Assembly (NCBI RefSeq): GCF_002259745.1
Contig: NZ_MWWW01000016.1
Location: 62,001-126,000, forward strand
Source: Bifidobacterium myosotis
Lineage (GTDB): Bacteria; Actinomycetota; Actinomycetes; Actinomycetales; Bifidobacteriaceae
Reading direction: 5' to 3'
Length of the DNA: 64,000 bases
The notes below the pieces were generated by a model. The model was not told where the DNA came from. It did no database searches and saw only the letters and a list, made by a program, of their open reading frames with translations. Positions 52,110 through 60,215 of this stretch are shown here, one piece after another (the stretch's first letter is position 1; each line of letters begins with the position of its first letter). The position numbers and the translations under genes are program-made.

Positions 52110-53228
52110 TCACACTGTCCAGGCGGCGGTGTGCCGGATGATGTTGGTGATTTGGCGTCGTCGGCTGATTCGGACGGCGGCCAATCCGACTATCAACACA
52201 CCTGCGGTCACGCCGATGGCGATGTTGCGCGCGTCCCAGATGTCTTTCGGCTCCGGCGCCGGCACCGGGATGGCCACGCGATGCCCGGAGATGAGCAGAC
52301 GATGCGTGTTCACGCCGTACGGGGTGCAGGTCATCAAGGTGACGCGGTCCTCGCCGGGCACGATGCGAAGTTGTGAGGTATCGTCCGGCAGAATCACGGA
52401 AATCCGGTCCACCTTGTAACCCAGCGTCTCGCCCATGACCTCGATGTAGAAGAAGTCGCCCTTCCGCACCTCGTCCAGACGGGTGAACATCATCGCCTCC
52501 ACCAGACCACGGTGCCCGGTGATCACCGCGTGGGTGGATTTGCCGCCGACCGGCAGGCTGGTGCCATACAGGTGACCGGCGCCGGAGGCCAACGCCTCCT
52601 CGGAGGTACCGTGGTAGATCGGCAGATCGATGGACTGCTTCGGCACCTTGATGGTTCCCATCACCTCGTTGCCGGAATCGAGCAACGACTGGTATTCCTT
52701 GTCTTTCTTCGATGCGGAATCCTCGCCGCTGGCGCGGGAGCCGCCCTGCGAGGACGCGAATGGGTCCACGGCCTCGCCCAGCACCGGCTGTCCCGAATCG
52801 GCGAGCGTCCGATTGTATGCGCGGGCGGCCTTGAGCTCGTTCTCGGCCTTCGGATACGGCCAATTCGCCACGTCCCTGGCACTGGTAGCGGCCGTCGCGG
52901 CCAACTCGAGGCCGGACTGGTATTGCAGGACCAGTGGGAAGCAGGCCACGGCCACCGCAGCCACCAACAGCACCACGGTGAGTATGCGCATCGCCAGCAG
53001 GTTGCGTTGCAGTCGACGTCGTTCCGCCAGAAGGTCGGTGATATCGACGGCTTCGGCGAACGACGGGGCGTTGAAGCCGTGTGAGGCCGCATCGTCATGC
53101 AGAGACGCACCATGCCGGGTCGTATCGCGCGGAACGTGCCGCTGCGAACCAATGACGTTGGCTGTGCGTTGTCCGGCACGGTGCGAGGCGACATGGGCGC
53201 CTGCGCGGCGCTTGCGAGACCAACTCAT
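52110..53228 (-). CDS. srtC: Class C sortase
   Basis: A membrane transpeptidase that polymerises or anchors LPXTG proteins. It has 372 residues from the ATG at 53228 (AAGGA upstream). A basic N-terminal region of about 75 residues precedes the first membrane helix (ILTVVLLVAAVAVACF). The catalytic His is in ITGHRGL, the Cys in LMTCTPYGVNTHRLL, with Arg in the following SGHRVAI context. A second membrane helix near the C-terminus (NIAIGVTAGVLIVGLAAV) is typical of class C pilus sortases. No pilin gene is adjacent, which is unusual. Confidence 0.9.
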   Translation of the reverse strand: MSWSRKRRAGAHVASHRAGQRTANVIGSQRHVPRDTTRHGASLHDDAASHGFNAPSFAEAVDITDLLAERRRLQRNLLAMRILTVVLLVAAVAVACFPLVLQYQSGLELAATAATSARDVANWPYPKAENELKAARAYNRTLADSGQPVLGEAVDPFASSQGGSRASGEDSASKKDKEYQSLLDSGNEVMGTIKVPKQSIDLPIYHGTSEEALASGAGHLYGTSLPVGGKSTHAVITGHRGLVEAMMFTRLDEVRKGDFFYIEVMGETLGYKVDRISVILPDDTSQLRIVPGEDRVTLMTCTPYGVNTHRLLISGHRVAIPVPAPEPKDIWDARNIAIGVTAGVLIVGLAAVRISRRRQITNIIRHTAAWTV

Positions 53229-53754
53229 AATCCTTCGTCCTTCCGGTAGCCGTGCCGTCGATGCGAGACAATCCGGAGCGCGCATGGGAATCATCGCACG
53301 AACGTCACTGTGCGAAACGTTACTCCGTTTCGAGGCGCCCGCACAAACGCAGCCGGTGCGGCAGGTGCGAAAAGGAAAGGGCCCGGTGATGAAGCCGGGC
53401 CCCGAGAGAGGAAGAGGAGAAGAAGAAAGGTTCGTTCAATTATGAGGCTCTGCGGAAACCCCGCCGGTGCGTTTTCGTTTGCCGGTACTTATATATAACC
53501 GCGTGAACTTGTACGCAACGATGGGGTAGCCGCAAAGGCCTCTGCCATCATGCTGAAAGGTTGCTGAATTCGTGAATTAGCAGGGAGGGATGAGAGCGGC
53601 GGGCTTGCGGGGAGCGGCTATATGTGCTGGCTGTGGGAGGATAGTGGTGGGGCATGGATCCTGGGACGTAGACCGTGTTGGTACTTTCCGCGTCTAGAGA
53701 GCTGGTGCCCTGAGCCAGGAGCTCGTTGATTGTTGTTGGGTCCCTTCAGGACGC
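53229..53754. other. Gap upstream of the sortase gene
   Basis: No convincing gene. A hairpin with GGCCCGG/CCGGGCC arms lies at about 53379-53401; its minus strand is followed by T-rich sequence. A TA-rich stretch (ACTTATATATAAC, about 53488-53500) could be part of a promoter. Confidence 0.4.
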
Positions 53755-53860
53755 CGCGCGCAGGGCGCGTCCATACTTGCAGGACGAGCTGGCCCGCGAA
53801 GCAGGTCTGAGGGACAGTAATTCATCTACGAATTATTGACGCGGCATACCAGCCGAACCG
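53755..53860. mobile_element. MITE B remnant
   Basis: Contains CGCGTCCATACTTGCAGGACG, GAGCTGGCCCGCGAAGCAGG and the end-like TTATTGACGCGGCATACCAG. These match the inner half and right end of the B copy at 43638-43930. The left part is missing. Confidence 0.55.
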
Positions 53861-53911
53861 GCCCTGTGTCCATATGCCGGCGGTGTGCCACGAGGCGGAA
53901 GACGGCGTTCG

Positions 53912-53949
53912 TATAATCGTTGCGTTTGCGTAGAATGTTCGCAACATTC
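53912..53949 (+). promoter_or_regulatory. lysC promoter element and palindrome
   Basis: TATAAT at 53912-53917 is a perfect -10 hexamer with no good -35. It is followed by GAATGTT-CGC-AACATTC (53933-53949), a perfect inverted repeat between promoter and ribosome-binding site, positioned as an operator. Confidence 0.45.
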
Positions 53950-53974
53950 CCCAAGAGAAGAACAAAGGACAGCA

Positions 53975-54739
53975 GTGGCTCTCATCGTGCAGAAGTACGG
54001 CGGCTCTTCAGTGGCCGACTCGGAATCGATCAAGCGCGTGGCCAAGCGCGTCGTGGAGACGAAGAAAAAGGGCAACAAGGTGGCCGTGGTGGTCTCCGCC
54101 ATGGGTGACACCACCGATGATCTCATTGATCAGGCGCTGAGCATCGACTCCAACCCGCCCGAGCGCGAGATGGACATGCTTATGACCGCAGGCGAACGCA
54201 TCTCCATGAGTCTGCTTGCCATGGCCATTCATGCCGAGGGTGAGCGCGCGCACTCCTTCACCGGTCAGCAGGCCGGTTTCTTCACTGATGCCCGTTATGG
54301 TGCGGCGCATATCAAGGCCGTCAAGCCTGATCGTGTGAAGAACGCCCTCTCGCTGGGTGATGTGGCCATCGTGGCTGGATTCCAGGGCATCAACGCCAAG
54401 GGCGACGCCACCACGTTGGGTCGCGGAGGTTCGGACACGTCCGCTGTGGCGCTTGCTGTGGCGCTCGGCGCCGACATCTGCGAGATCTACACCGATGTGG
54501 ACGGCGTGTTCACCGCCGACCCCCGCATCGTGCCTGCGGCCCGCCGCATCCCGGTCATCGGGTACGAGGCCATCCTCGAGATGGCCTCCTGCGGTTCCAA
54601 GGTGCTGGCGCTGCGTTGCGTGGAGTACGCGCAGCGTTTCAACATGCCGCTGCATGTGCGTTCGTCCTTCTCCCACCGTGCGGGCACGCTGATCGTTCCC
54701 GACGGGGTGGACCCGCGCACACTGCCGAACCTGAACTGA
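53975..54739 (+). CDS. lysC: Aspartokinase catalytic subunit (split gene, part 1)
   Basis: Phosphorylates aspartate, the first step to lysine, threonine and methionine. It has 254 residues covering only the kinase domain: KYGGSSVAD at the N-terminus, [53 protein letters not shown]. The regulatory ACT part is encoded separately at 54915. The start codon is GTG at 53975 with AAAGGA upstream. The frame closes naturally after LIVPDGVDP, at the normal domain boundary, so this is a clean split, not a frameshift. Confidence 0.92.
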   Translation: MALIVQKYGGSSVADSESIKRVAKRVVETKKKGNKVAVVVSAMGDTTDDLIDQALSIDSNPPEREMDMLMTAGERISMSLLAMAIHAEGERAHSFTGQQAGFFTDARYGAAHIKAVKPDRVKNALSLGDVAIVAGFQGINAKGDATTLGRGGSDTSAVALAVALGADICEIYTDVDGVFTADPRIVPAARRIPVIGYEAILEMASCGSKVLALRCVEYAQRFNMPLHVRSSFSHRAGTLIVPDGVDPRTLPNLN

Positions 54740-54914
54740 TCGGCCGTCGATGTGCCACCGGGCATTGGACGATGCCGGGCGGCTGGCCCCGGACGATGAA
54801 TGACGCGACGCGGGATCGACCGTGATCAACGCGACTCATCGTAATTCGGTGGGACCGTCATCATCGCAATCACAACGTCAATAATCGCAAAACCCAAGCA
54901 AGACAAGGCAAGAC

Positions 54915-55481
54915 ATGACTGAAGAAGAAGCGAAATCCATGGGCGATCTCTTCCCCGACCTCGGCCCCGAGGCGCCGGTGATCTCCGGCATCGCACACGA
55001 CCGTTCCGAGGCGCTCGCCACCGTGCGCGGCGTGCCGAACGAGCCGGGCATGGCCGCCAAGGTGTTCACCGAGCTGGCCACCGCCGGCATCAACGTGGAC
55101 ATGATCGTGCAGGCCGGTGCGTCGGTGGGTACGGCGGACATCTCCTTCACGGTGCCGGAATCCACCGTCAAGCAGGTGGAGGATGTGCTGCTCGATAAGC
55201 AGGACGAGCTTGGCTACCACTCCTTCGACGTGAACACCAATGTGGGCAAGGTGGCCGTGGTGGGCGTGGGCATGAAGACCCACTCCGGTCTGGCGGCCAA
55301 GTTCTTCCAGGCGCTGAGCGACAAGGGCATCAACGTGCTGATGATCTCCACCTCCGAGATTCGTATCGCCGCTCTGGTGCCGCTGGACCAGCTCAACGAG
55401 GCCGTCAAGGCGTTGCACACCGCCTACGGCCTTGACGCCGATCAGATTGAAGCCGTGGTGTATGGCGGCACCGGCCGCTGA
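54915..55481 (+). CDS. Aspartokinase regulatory (ACT) subunit (split gene, part 2)
   Basis: A 188-residue protein equal to the C-terminal half of aspartokinase: two ACT domains (ATVRGVPNEPGMAAKVFTELATA and VAVVGVGMKTHSGLAAKFFQAL regions; only parts named). It would bind lysine/threonine and regulate the kinase. It lies 175 bp after lysC. It resembles the beta subunit of corynebacterial aspartokinase, but here it is a separate gene. AAGGCAAGA upstream is a modest ribosome-binding site. Confidence 0.9.
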   Translation: MTEEEAKSMGDLFPDLGPEAPVISGIAHDRSEALATVRGVPNEPGMAAKVFTELATAGINVDMIVQAGASVGTADISFTVPESTVKQVEDVLLDKQDELGYHSFDVNTNVGKVAVVGVGMKTHSGLAAKFFQALSDKGINVLMISTSEIRIAALVPLDQLNEAVKALHTAYGLDADQIEAVVYGGTGR

Positions 55482-55552
55482 GTCTACGGAAAGGATGCGT
55501 TGGCGGCCTGCGCCAGTAGCCTGACTGTTCTTGGCTCTTCTTGTCATGGGAG

Positions 55553-55615
55553 TTGCCTTGCGCAGCGGGTCTGAGAGGTAGTCAATTTGTAGACGGACCT
55601 CTGATGCGGGACACG
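55553..55615. mobile_element. MITE B remnant
   Basis: GCGGGTCTGAGAGGTAGTCA and CTCTGATGCGGGACACGAATG match the right end region of MITE B (compare 43880-43930 and 37800-37827). Confidence 0.5.
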
Positions 55616-55630
55616 AATGCTGATTGTTAT

Positions 55631-55660
55631 GAGAAAGCCCTCCGTGAGGAGGGCTTTCTC
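55631..55660. terminator. Bidirectional terminator after the aspartokinase genes
   Basis: GAGAAAGCCCTCC and GGAGGGCTTTCTC form a perfect 13-bp stem around GTGA, with T-rich sides in both directions. Confidence 0.75.
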
Positions 55661-55662
55661 CG

Positions 55663-55925
55663 TTGCAAGGGGTAGGTTCGGGGTTCTGCGGAGAGGCATC
55701 TGCCTTGCAAGGGGTACATGGCGAAGTATGCCCTCCCCCGAAACGGCATTATGGCGTTGCGGGAACAGGTCCGATACTGCAGGTTTGGGGGATGAGGTAC
55801 CCCTTGCAAGGCAGATAGCGCCGGCTCTTGAGCATTTCGGTGCATTCGAGCGCGCCGCCGGCGGTGCCACGCAGCGTGTTGTGGGCGAGTCCGATGAATG
55901 TTGTTCCCTTGCAAGATGGATAGCG
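55663..55925. repeat. Array of CCTTGCAAGGGGTA words around an asd fragment
   Basis: ATCTGCCTTGCAAGGGGTA (55698-55716) recurs as its exact reverse complement (55798-55816). Related copies lie at 55663 (TTGCAAGGGGTA) and about 55905 (TTCCCTTGCAAGATGGAT). Layout: two forward then two reverse. Confidence 0.75.
55827..55898 (-). pseudogene. 72-bp duplicated fragment of asd 3' end
   Basis: Matches asd bases 56090-56161 at 69 of 72 positions, in the same orientation. It encodes FIGLAHNTLRGTAGGALECT against FVGLAHNTLRGAAGGALECA in the gene. It has no start and is embedded in the word array, so it is a non-functional remnant. Confidence 0.85.
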
Positions 55926-55992
55926 TCTGAGGGGATGCGCACTTCGTTGTTCTGACACTCTGCCGTCCTGTCCGGCATGAATGCGGAAACGC

Positions 55993-56037
55993 AAAAAGCC
56001 CGTCACTGCGCATACCAATGGCGCGGCGACGGGCTTT
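55993..56037 (-). terminator. Terminator of asd
   Basis: AAAGCCCGTC pairs with GACGGGCTTT; on the minus strand the stem is followed by TTTGCG. It is placed just after the asd stop. Confidence 0.75.
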
Positions 56038-56062
56038 CTGATGCGGCTCCAGCCGCTTTCCG

Positions 56063-57157
56063 CTACTTTTTCGTGATGTAACCGAGGGCCTTGAGCATTT
56101 CGGCGCATTCGAGCGCGCCGCCGGCGGCGCCACGCAGCGTGTTGTGGGCGAGTCCGACGAACTTCCAGTCGAAGATGGAGTCTTCGCGCAGGCGGCCGAT
56201 GGAGACACCCATGCCACCCTCGTAATCGACGTCGAGCTTGACCTGGGGGCGGTCGTCCTCGGTCAGGTACTGGATGAAGTGCTTCGGCGCGTGCGGCAGA
56301 CCAAGCTCGGCGGCCTGCGAGGTGTAGTTGACCAGTCGGTCGATGAGCTCCTCCTTGGTGGTCTTCTTGCCGAAGTTGAGGAACACAGTGGCGGTGTGGC
56401 CGTTGAGCACGGGCACGCGAATGCACTGCGAAGTAATCTTGAGCGGGCCGTCGAACGGCACAATCTCGCCCTTCTCGTCGTCCACATGGCCGAAGACCTT
56501 GAGCGGCTCCTTTTCGCTCTTGGCCTCCTCGCCGGAGATGAACGGGATGATGTTGCCCACCATCTCGGGCCAGTCCTTGAACGTCTTGCCCGCGCCGGAA
56601 ATCGCCTGATAGGTGCTCACGACCACCTCGTGCGGCTCGAATTCCTTCCAAGCGGCCAGCGCCGGGGTGTAGGCCTGAATCGAGCAGTTCGGCTTGACGG
56701 CGATGAAGCCGCGCGTGGTGCCGAGACGCTTGCGCTGGTGCTCGATCACGGCGAAGTGCTCCGGGTTGATCTCCGGCACCACCATCGGCACGTCCGGGGT
56801 CCAGCGATGCGCGCTGTTGTTGGAGACCACCGGCGTTTCGGTCTTGGCGTAACGCTCCTCGATGGCGCGGATCTGGTCCTTCGGCATGTTCACGGCGGAG
56901 AACATGAAGTCGACGTCCGCAGCCACGGATTCGGCGTCGTCGCCGTCGACCACGGTCATGCCCTTGACGTACTCGGGCATCGGCGTTTCCATCTTCCAAC
57001 GGTCGCCGACGGCCTCCTCGTACGTCTTGCCGGCGCTGTGCGCGGACGCGGCAAGCTTGACCACTTCGAACCACGGGTGGTTCTCCAGCAGCGTGATGAA
57101 GCGCTGGCCGACCATGCCGGTGGCACCGAGCACGCCGACCTTCAACTTTTCGGACAT
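56063..57157 (-). CDS. asd: Aspartate-semialdehyde dehydrogenase
   Basis: Makes aspartate semialdehyde for lysine, threonine and methionine. It has 364 residues. Seen: GVLGATGMVGQRFITLL at the N-terminus (NADP-binding), VVSNNSAHRW, VVPEINPEH, and the active-site Cys in IAVKPNCSIQAYTPAL. The form resembles the archaeal/fungal type, usual in bifidobacteria. It is convergent with the aspartokinase genes. Confidence 0.94.
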   Translation of the reverse strand: MSEKLKVGVLGATGMVGQRFITLLENHPWFEVVKLAASAHSAGKTYEEAVGDRWKMETPMPEYVKGMTVVDGDDAESVAADVDFMFSAVNMPKDQIRAIEERYAKTETPVVSNNSAHRWTPDVPMVVPEINPEHFAVIEHQRKRLGTTRGFIAVKPNCSIQAYTPALAAWKEFEPHEVVVSTYQAISGAGKTFKDWPEMVGNIIPFISGEEAKSEKEPLKVFGHVDDEKGEIVPFDGPLKITSQCIRVPVLNGHTATVFLNFGKKTTKEELIDRLVNYTSQAAELGLPHAPKHFIQYLTEDDRPQVKLDVDYEGGMGVSIGRLREDSIFDWKFVGLAHNTLRGAAGGALECAEMLKALGYITKK

Positions 57158-57413
57158 TTCAACCCCTTGGGTCAGATGGATGGGTTTTCGTACGTAACTC
57201 TCAATGGTACGGAATCGGCGGTCTCATGACGCGCATCCTTCCGTATGATGGCCTGCATGGTGGATTGGTGTTCCGCCGAGACGGATGCTTGGCCGGGCTG
57301 GTTTCGCTTGGGCGTCCGGCTTGAACGGTTGAATGGCGCCGCCGTCCGATGCGGTCCGAGTCCGCGCGTTGGAGGTCTTCATCCCGACATGGTGACGCGC
57401 TAGGCTGGTAACC

Positions 57414-58034
57414 ATGTCTATCGCATCAGTAGAGGCGCAGAAGCAGCTTGACCGTATCGTGGCCTTGGGATACCCGGATGTGGCCGATATGTCCGCAGCC
57501 GCGTTCCGTTCGCTCGCCCGACCGCTGATTGAGGCGCTGGAGCAATCCGATTTGGGGTCGAACATCCTGCTGGTGCCCACCCGCGAGCTGGTGTCGCCGG
57601 AATCGTTGATCGCGCGAACCTCCATCAACCGTATGGCCGGATTCACCACCATGCCGCCGCGCGACATCGCCAGCTTTTTACCGCAGGACGGCTTCGAGCC
57701 GCCGGAGGGGCCGTTCTATCTGGTGGTGGACCCGCACACCGGCACCTGCTACATTAACCGCGAGCCGGATGTAGCCCGTAAGCTCATCGACTCCGACGAT
57801 CGGCTGCCGCTCACCCTTGAGGAGGGACTGGCCATCGCCACGCAGCACCCGGAATGGCTGCTGGAGAAGAACGGGTTCAACCTGCTCGGCTCACGTTCGG
57901 CCGATGGCCGTGTGCCGTCCATCTGGATGAGCCAGAACGCGCCGCGGCTCGGCGCCGTTTGGCCCAATTCCCGGCACACATGGCTCGGCAACGCCTACTG
58001 CATGGCCCGTCGCGGCATCAGCCTGTTCCTGTAG
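57414..58034 (+). CDS. DUF5701-like protein of unknown function
   Basis: A 206-residue soluble protein. Seen: helical start with QLDRIVALGYPDVADM, then TSINRMAGFTTMPPRDIASF, FYLVVDPHTGTCYINREPD, and PSIWMSQNAPRLGAVWPNSRHTWLGNAYC near the C-terminus (quoted in part). It looks like an actinobacterial family of unknown function (DUF5701). No clear ribosome-binding site. It is divergent from asd, with no partner in its own unit. Confidence 0.65.
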   Translation: MSIASVEAQKQLDRIVALGYPDVADMSAAAFRSLARPLIEALEQSDLGSNILLVPTRELVSPESLIARTSINRMAGFTTMPPRDIASFLPQDGFEPPEGPFYLVVDPHTGTCYINREPDVARKLIDSDDRLPLTLEEGLAIATQHPEWLLEKNGFNLLGSRSADGRVPSIWMSQNAPRLGAVWPNSRHTWLGNAYCMARRGISLFL

Positions 58035-58230
58035 CGGCTGAGACTGAGGTTGGGCAGTACTGAAGCCCTGATGCTAGTGGTTTGTGGGACAGGTCCGGTA
58101 GAAGACCGTCGATTACGGTGGTTGCGTCCGCTCATTTCAAAGTTCCCCTGGGTCACGTCCCTTGGGCCGCGCGGCCTCGCGCATTAGAATGGTGGATGAT
58201 TGCACCGTTCAGGTAGAGAGAAGACAGGGG

Positions 58231-60015
58231 ATGTTCTGTGCGAAGTGCGGTGCCGCCAATAGCGACGGCAACAAGTTCTGTACCGGGTGCGGCGCGCCGC
58301 TGAAGGGCACGCCTTCCTACCAATCCAATCAATCCAATACTTATGCGCAAACGGGCCAAGGCCAGATGCCGCCGGTGCCGGGCACTGTACCTACGCCGCA
58401 GATGCGGCGTCCGGCGAATATGCAGGCTTTCGGCCCGGCCATGAACACGGTGCCATTGCCGCCCGCAGCCGTTGCGTCGCCGCAAACCGCGATGCCGACG
58501 GCTTCGACGGTGCCCACTGCATCTGTTTCCGCCAAAGCCAAGCCGAGTCGTCTGATCATCGCGCTGATTGCGGTATTGGCCGTGCTCGTAGTGGCCGGCA
58601 TCACCCTGTTTGCCACATGGAAGGCGGAACTGTGGGGCGGCAGAACTTTGCCGGATCCGGCAAGTATCGTGCAGAGCGCCGCCGCCGAGGGCGGAAAGCC
58701 GACGACGATCAAGGCCAAGGACGTCACCGACGCGCTGAAACAACGGGGTTTCAACGCCAGAACCGAAAAAGTCTTCTCCGGCAAGGACGTCGGTGCGTTC
58801 GCCGGATACAAGGAGAGTGCGGCCGGCAGTCGTATCCCGTCTGGATCCACGGTCACCGTGCAGGAGTCGGCTGGCCCCGGAGTTCCTCAAGACACGATGG
58901 GCAAGCCCGCCAAGCAGGTGCAGGGCACCTTGGAGGACATGGGCGTGCCGGTACATTACAAGCAAGTGTATGTGAGCGATACCAAGAAGACGCCCGAAGG
59001 CACCGTGGTGGCCACGGACCCTGTTGCCGGTCAGGGGCTTGCCGAAGACAAGCGAGACGATGGCATCTACGTTGGCGTGGCCACCAAGGGCGACGGATTC
59101 GTCGCCGACATTGTGGGGCAGGACGTCAAGCAGGTCCAGAAGAATCTCGAATCGATGGGCTACAACGTGGCGATTGCTCCGCGGCTGTCCACGTCAAAGA
59201 ACGTTGGCAAGGTGACCGGTTCCAATCCGGCGCCGGGGTCGTCGGTGCCCAGCAAACAGCAGATCACGTTGTATTACGGGGTGGACGCCAAGGGCGTCAG
59301 AGACGCCTTCACGTTCGATTCGCCGGAAACCGGTCACAAGATGATGGGTGCTTCATCCTCGCTGGCCGCAGGCACATGGTGTACGAACGGCGGCGACTGC
59401 ATCACGTTTGATGCGCAAGGCGACGAATATGGCGCCGGCGGCTCGCATATCGAATATCCAAAAGGCCGTGACGGCACCGATTATGGTGACTACAGCACGC
59501 TGATGTCCTGCGCGATAATGGGCACCCCGTATTGCGAGAGCGACGCATACCTGCTGAAGCAGGACTATGGGGCTTTTGAGCTGATGCCCGGAGCGAGCCT
59601 GACCAACTACTGGTGCAATGGCACCATGCGCAACGATGCGGATGACTCTTGTTCAGATGGTGAGTACCATATGCAGGATTTCTTCTTGGCAGTACCCGCC
59701 GGTTCCGATTTGAAGGGCTTGGAGTCTGCAAGATACTTCGATTCGGATGCACTGGCCGCAGCCAAGAAGCAGAAGACTGTGGATGCGAGCCGTCCGTTCC
59801 TGCTGTATCGCGATCCGAAGCTGTACAGCAAGACCACGGCGCCCCGTGACAGCGAGGAGACTCCGAACCCGTTCGTACCGAAGGCCCCGCGGGCGGATGT
59901 ATCGGATGAGCTCGCCAAATTCAAGCCGGCTCCTAGTGATGCGAACGCCTACTACTTGGTGAGCACGCCTGGAGACTATGATTGGGGCGCCTTGCGGGAC
60001 GCCGACATGAAGTGA
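58231..60015 (+). CDS. Zinc-ribbon, single-pass membrane protein with PASTA domains
   Basis: A 594-residue protein with a cytoplasmic zinc ribbon (Cys3, Cys6, Cys17, Cys20), a Pro/Thr-rich linker, and a membrane helix (about residues 108-128: LIIALIAVLAVLVVAGITLF). Outside the cell there are about three PASTA-like repeats (KAKDVTDALKQRGFNA, GKPAKQVQGTLEDMGV, GQDVKQVQKNLESMGY). Another 230 residues of unknown fold follow, with two Cys pairs. PASTA domains bind peptidoglycan fragments in kinases and transpeptidases, so an envelope role is plausible. A paralogue is on the other strand at 61860. Confidence 0.82.
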   Translation: MFCAKCGAANSDGNKFCTGCGAPLKGTPSYQSNQSNTYAQTGQGQMPPVPGTVPTPQMRRPANMQAFGPAMNTVPLPPAAVASPQTAMPTASTVPTASVSAKAKPSRLIIALIAVLAVLVVAGITLFATWKAELWGGRTLPDPASIVQSAAAEGGKPTTIKAKDVTDALKQRGFNARTEKVFSGKDVGAFAGYKESAAGSRIPSGSTVTVQESAGPGVPQDTMGKPAKQVQGTLEDMGVPVHYKQVYVSDTKKTPEGTVVATDPVAGQGLAEDKRDDGIYVGVATKGDGFVADIVGQDVKQVQKNLESMGYNVAIAPRLSTSKNVGKVTGSNPAPGSSVPSKQQITLYYGVDAKGVRDAFTFDSPETGHKMMGASSSLAAGTWCTNGGDCITFDAQGDEYGAGGSHIEYPKGRDGTDYGDYSTLMSCAIMGTPYCESDAYLLKQDYGAFELMPGASLTNYWCNGTMRNDADDSCSDGEYHMQDFFLAVPAGSDLKGLESARYFDSDALAAAKKQKTVDASRPFLLYRDPKLYSKTTAPRDSEETPNPFVPKAPRADVSDELAKFKPAPSDANAYYLVSTPGDYDWGALRDADMK

Positions 60016-60020
60016 CTGCG

Positions 60021-60101
60021 GAGAGAAGACCGGGGATGTTCTGTGCGAAGTGCGGTGCCGCCAATAGTGACGACGATTATCCGCCCTCGTCCCGCACTTA
60101 G
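60021..60101 (+). pseudogene. Truncated copy of the zinc-ribbon gene start
   Basis: Bases 60021-60072 repeat the ribosome-binding region and first 12 codons of the gene at 58231 with few changes. The copy encodes MFCAKCGAANSD, then leaves the homology and stops at 60101 after 21 codons. It is probably a leftover from recombination between paralogues. Confidence 0.8.
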
Positions 60102-60215
60102 CCCGTATATCGACTGAGTGATGTCCGGATCTTGGATGTTATCCAGTTGCGCGTCAATCGTTGTCGGGATATGGGTGGATTCCGACAACGACTGACTCGA
60201 GAACGCGGGAAGTCG

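Noticed and set aside
53310..53498. 62-codon ORF upstream of the sortase
   Set aside because: Crosses a hairpin, Arg/Lys-rich by chance composition, and lacks a ribosome-binding site.
55544..55978. 144-codon minus-strand ORF between the aspartokinase genes and asd
   Set aside because: It is made of the word array and the asd fragment; no start signal and no independent similarity.
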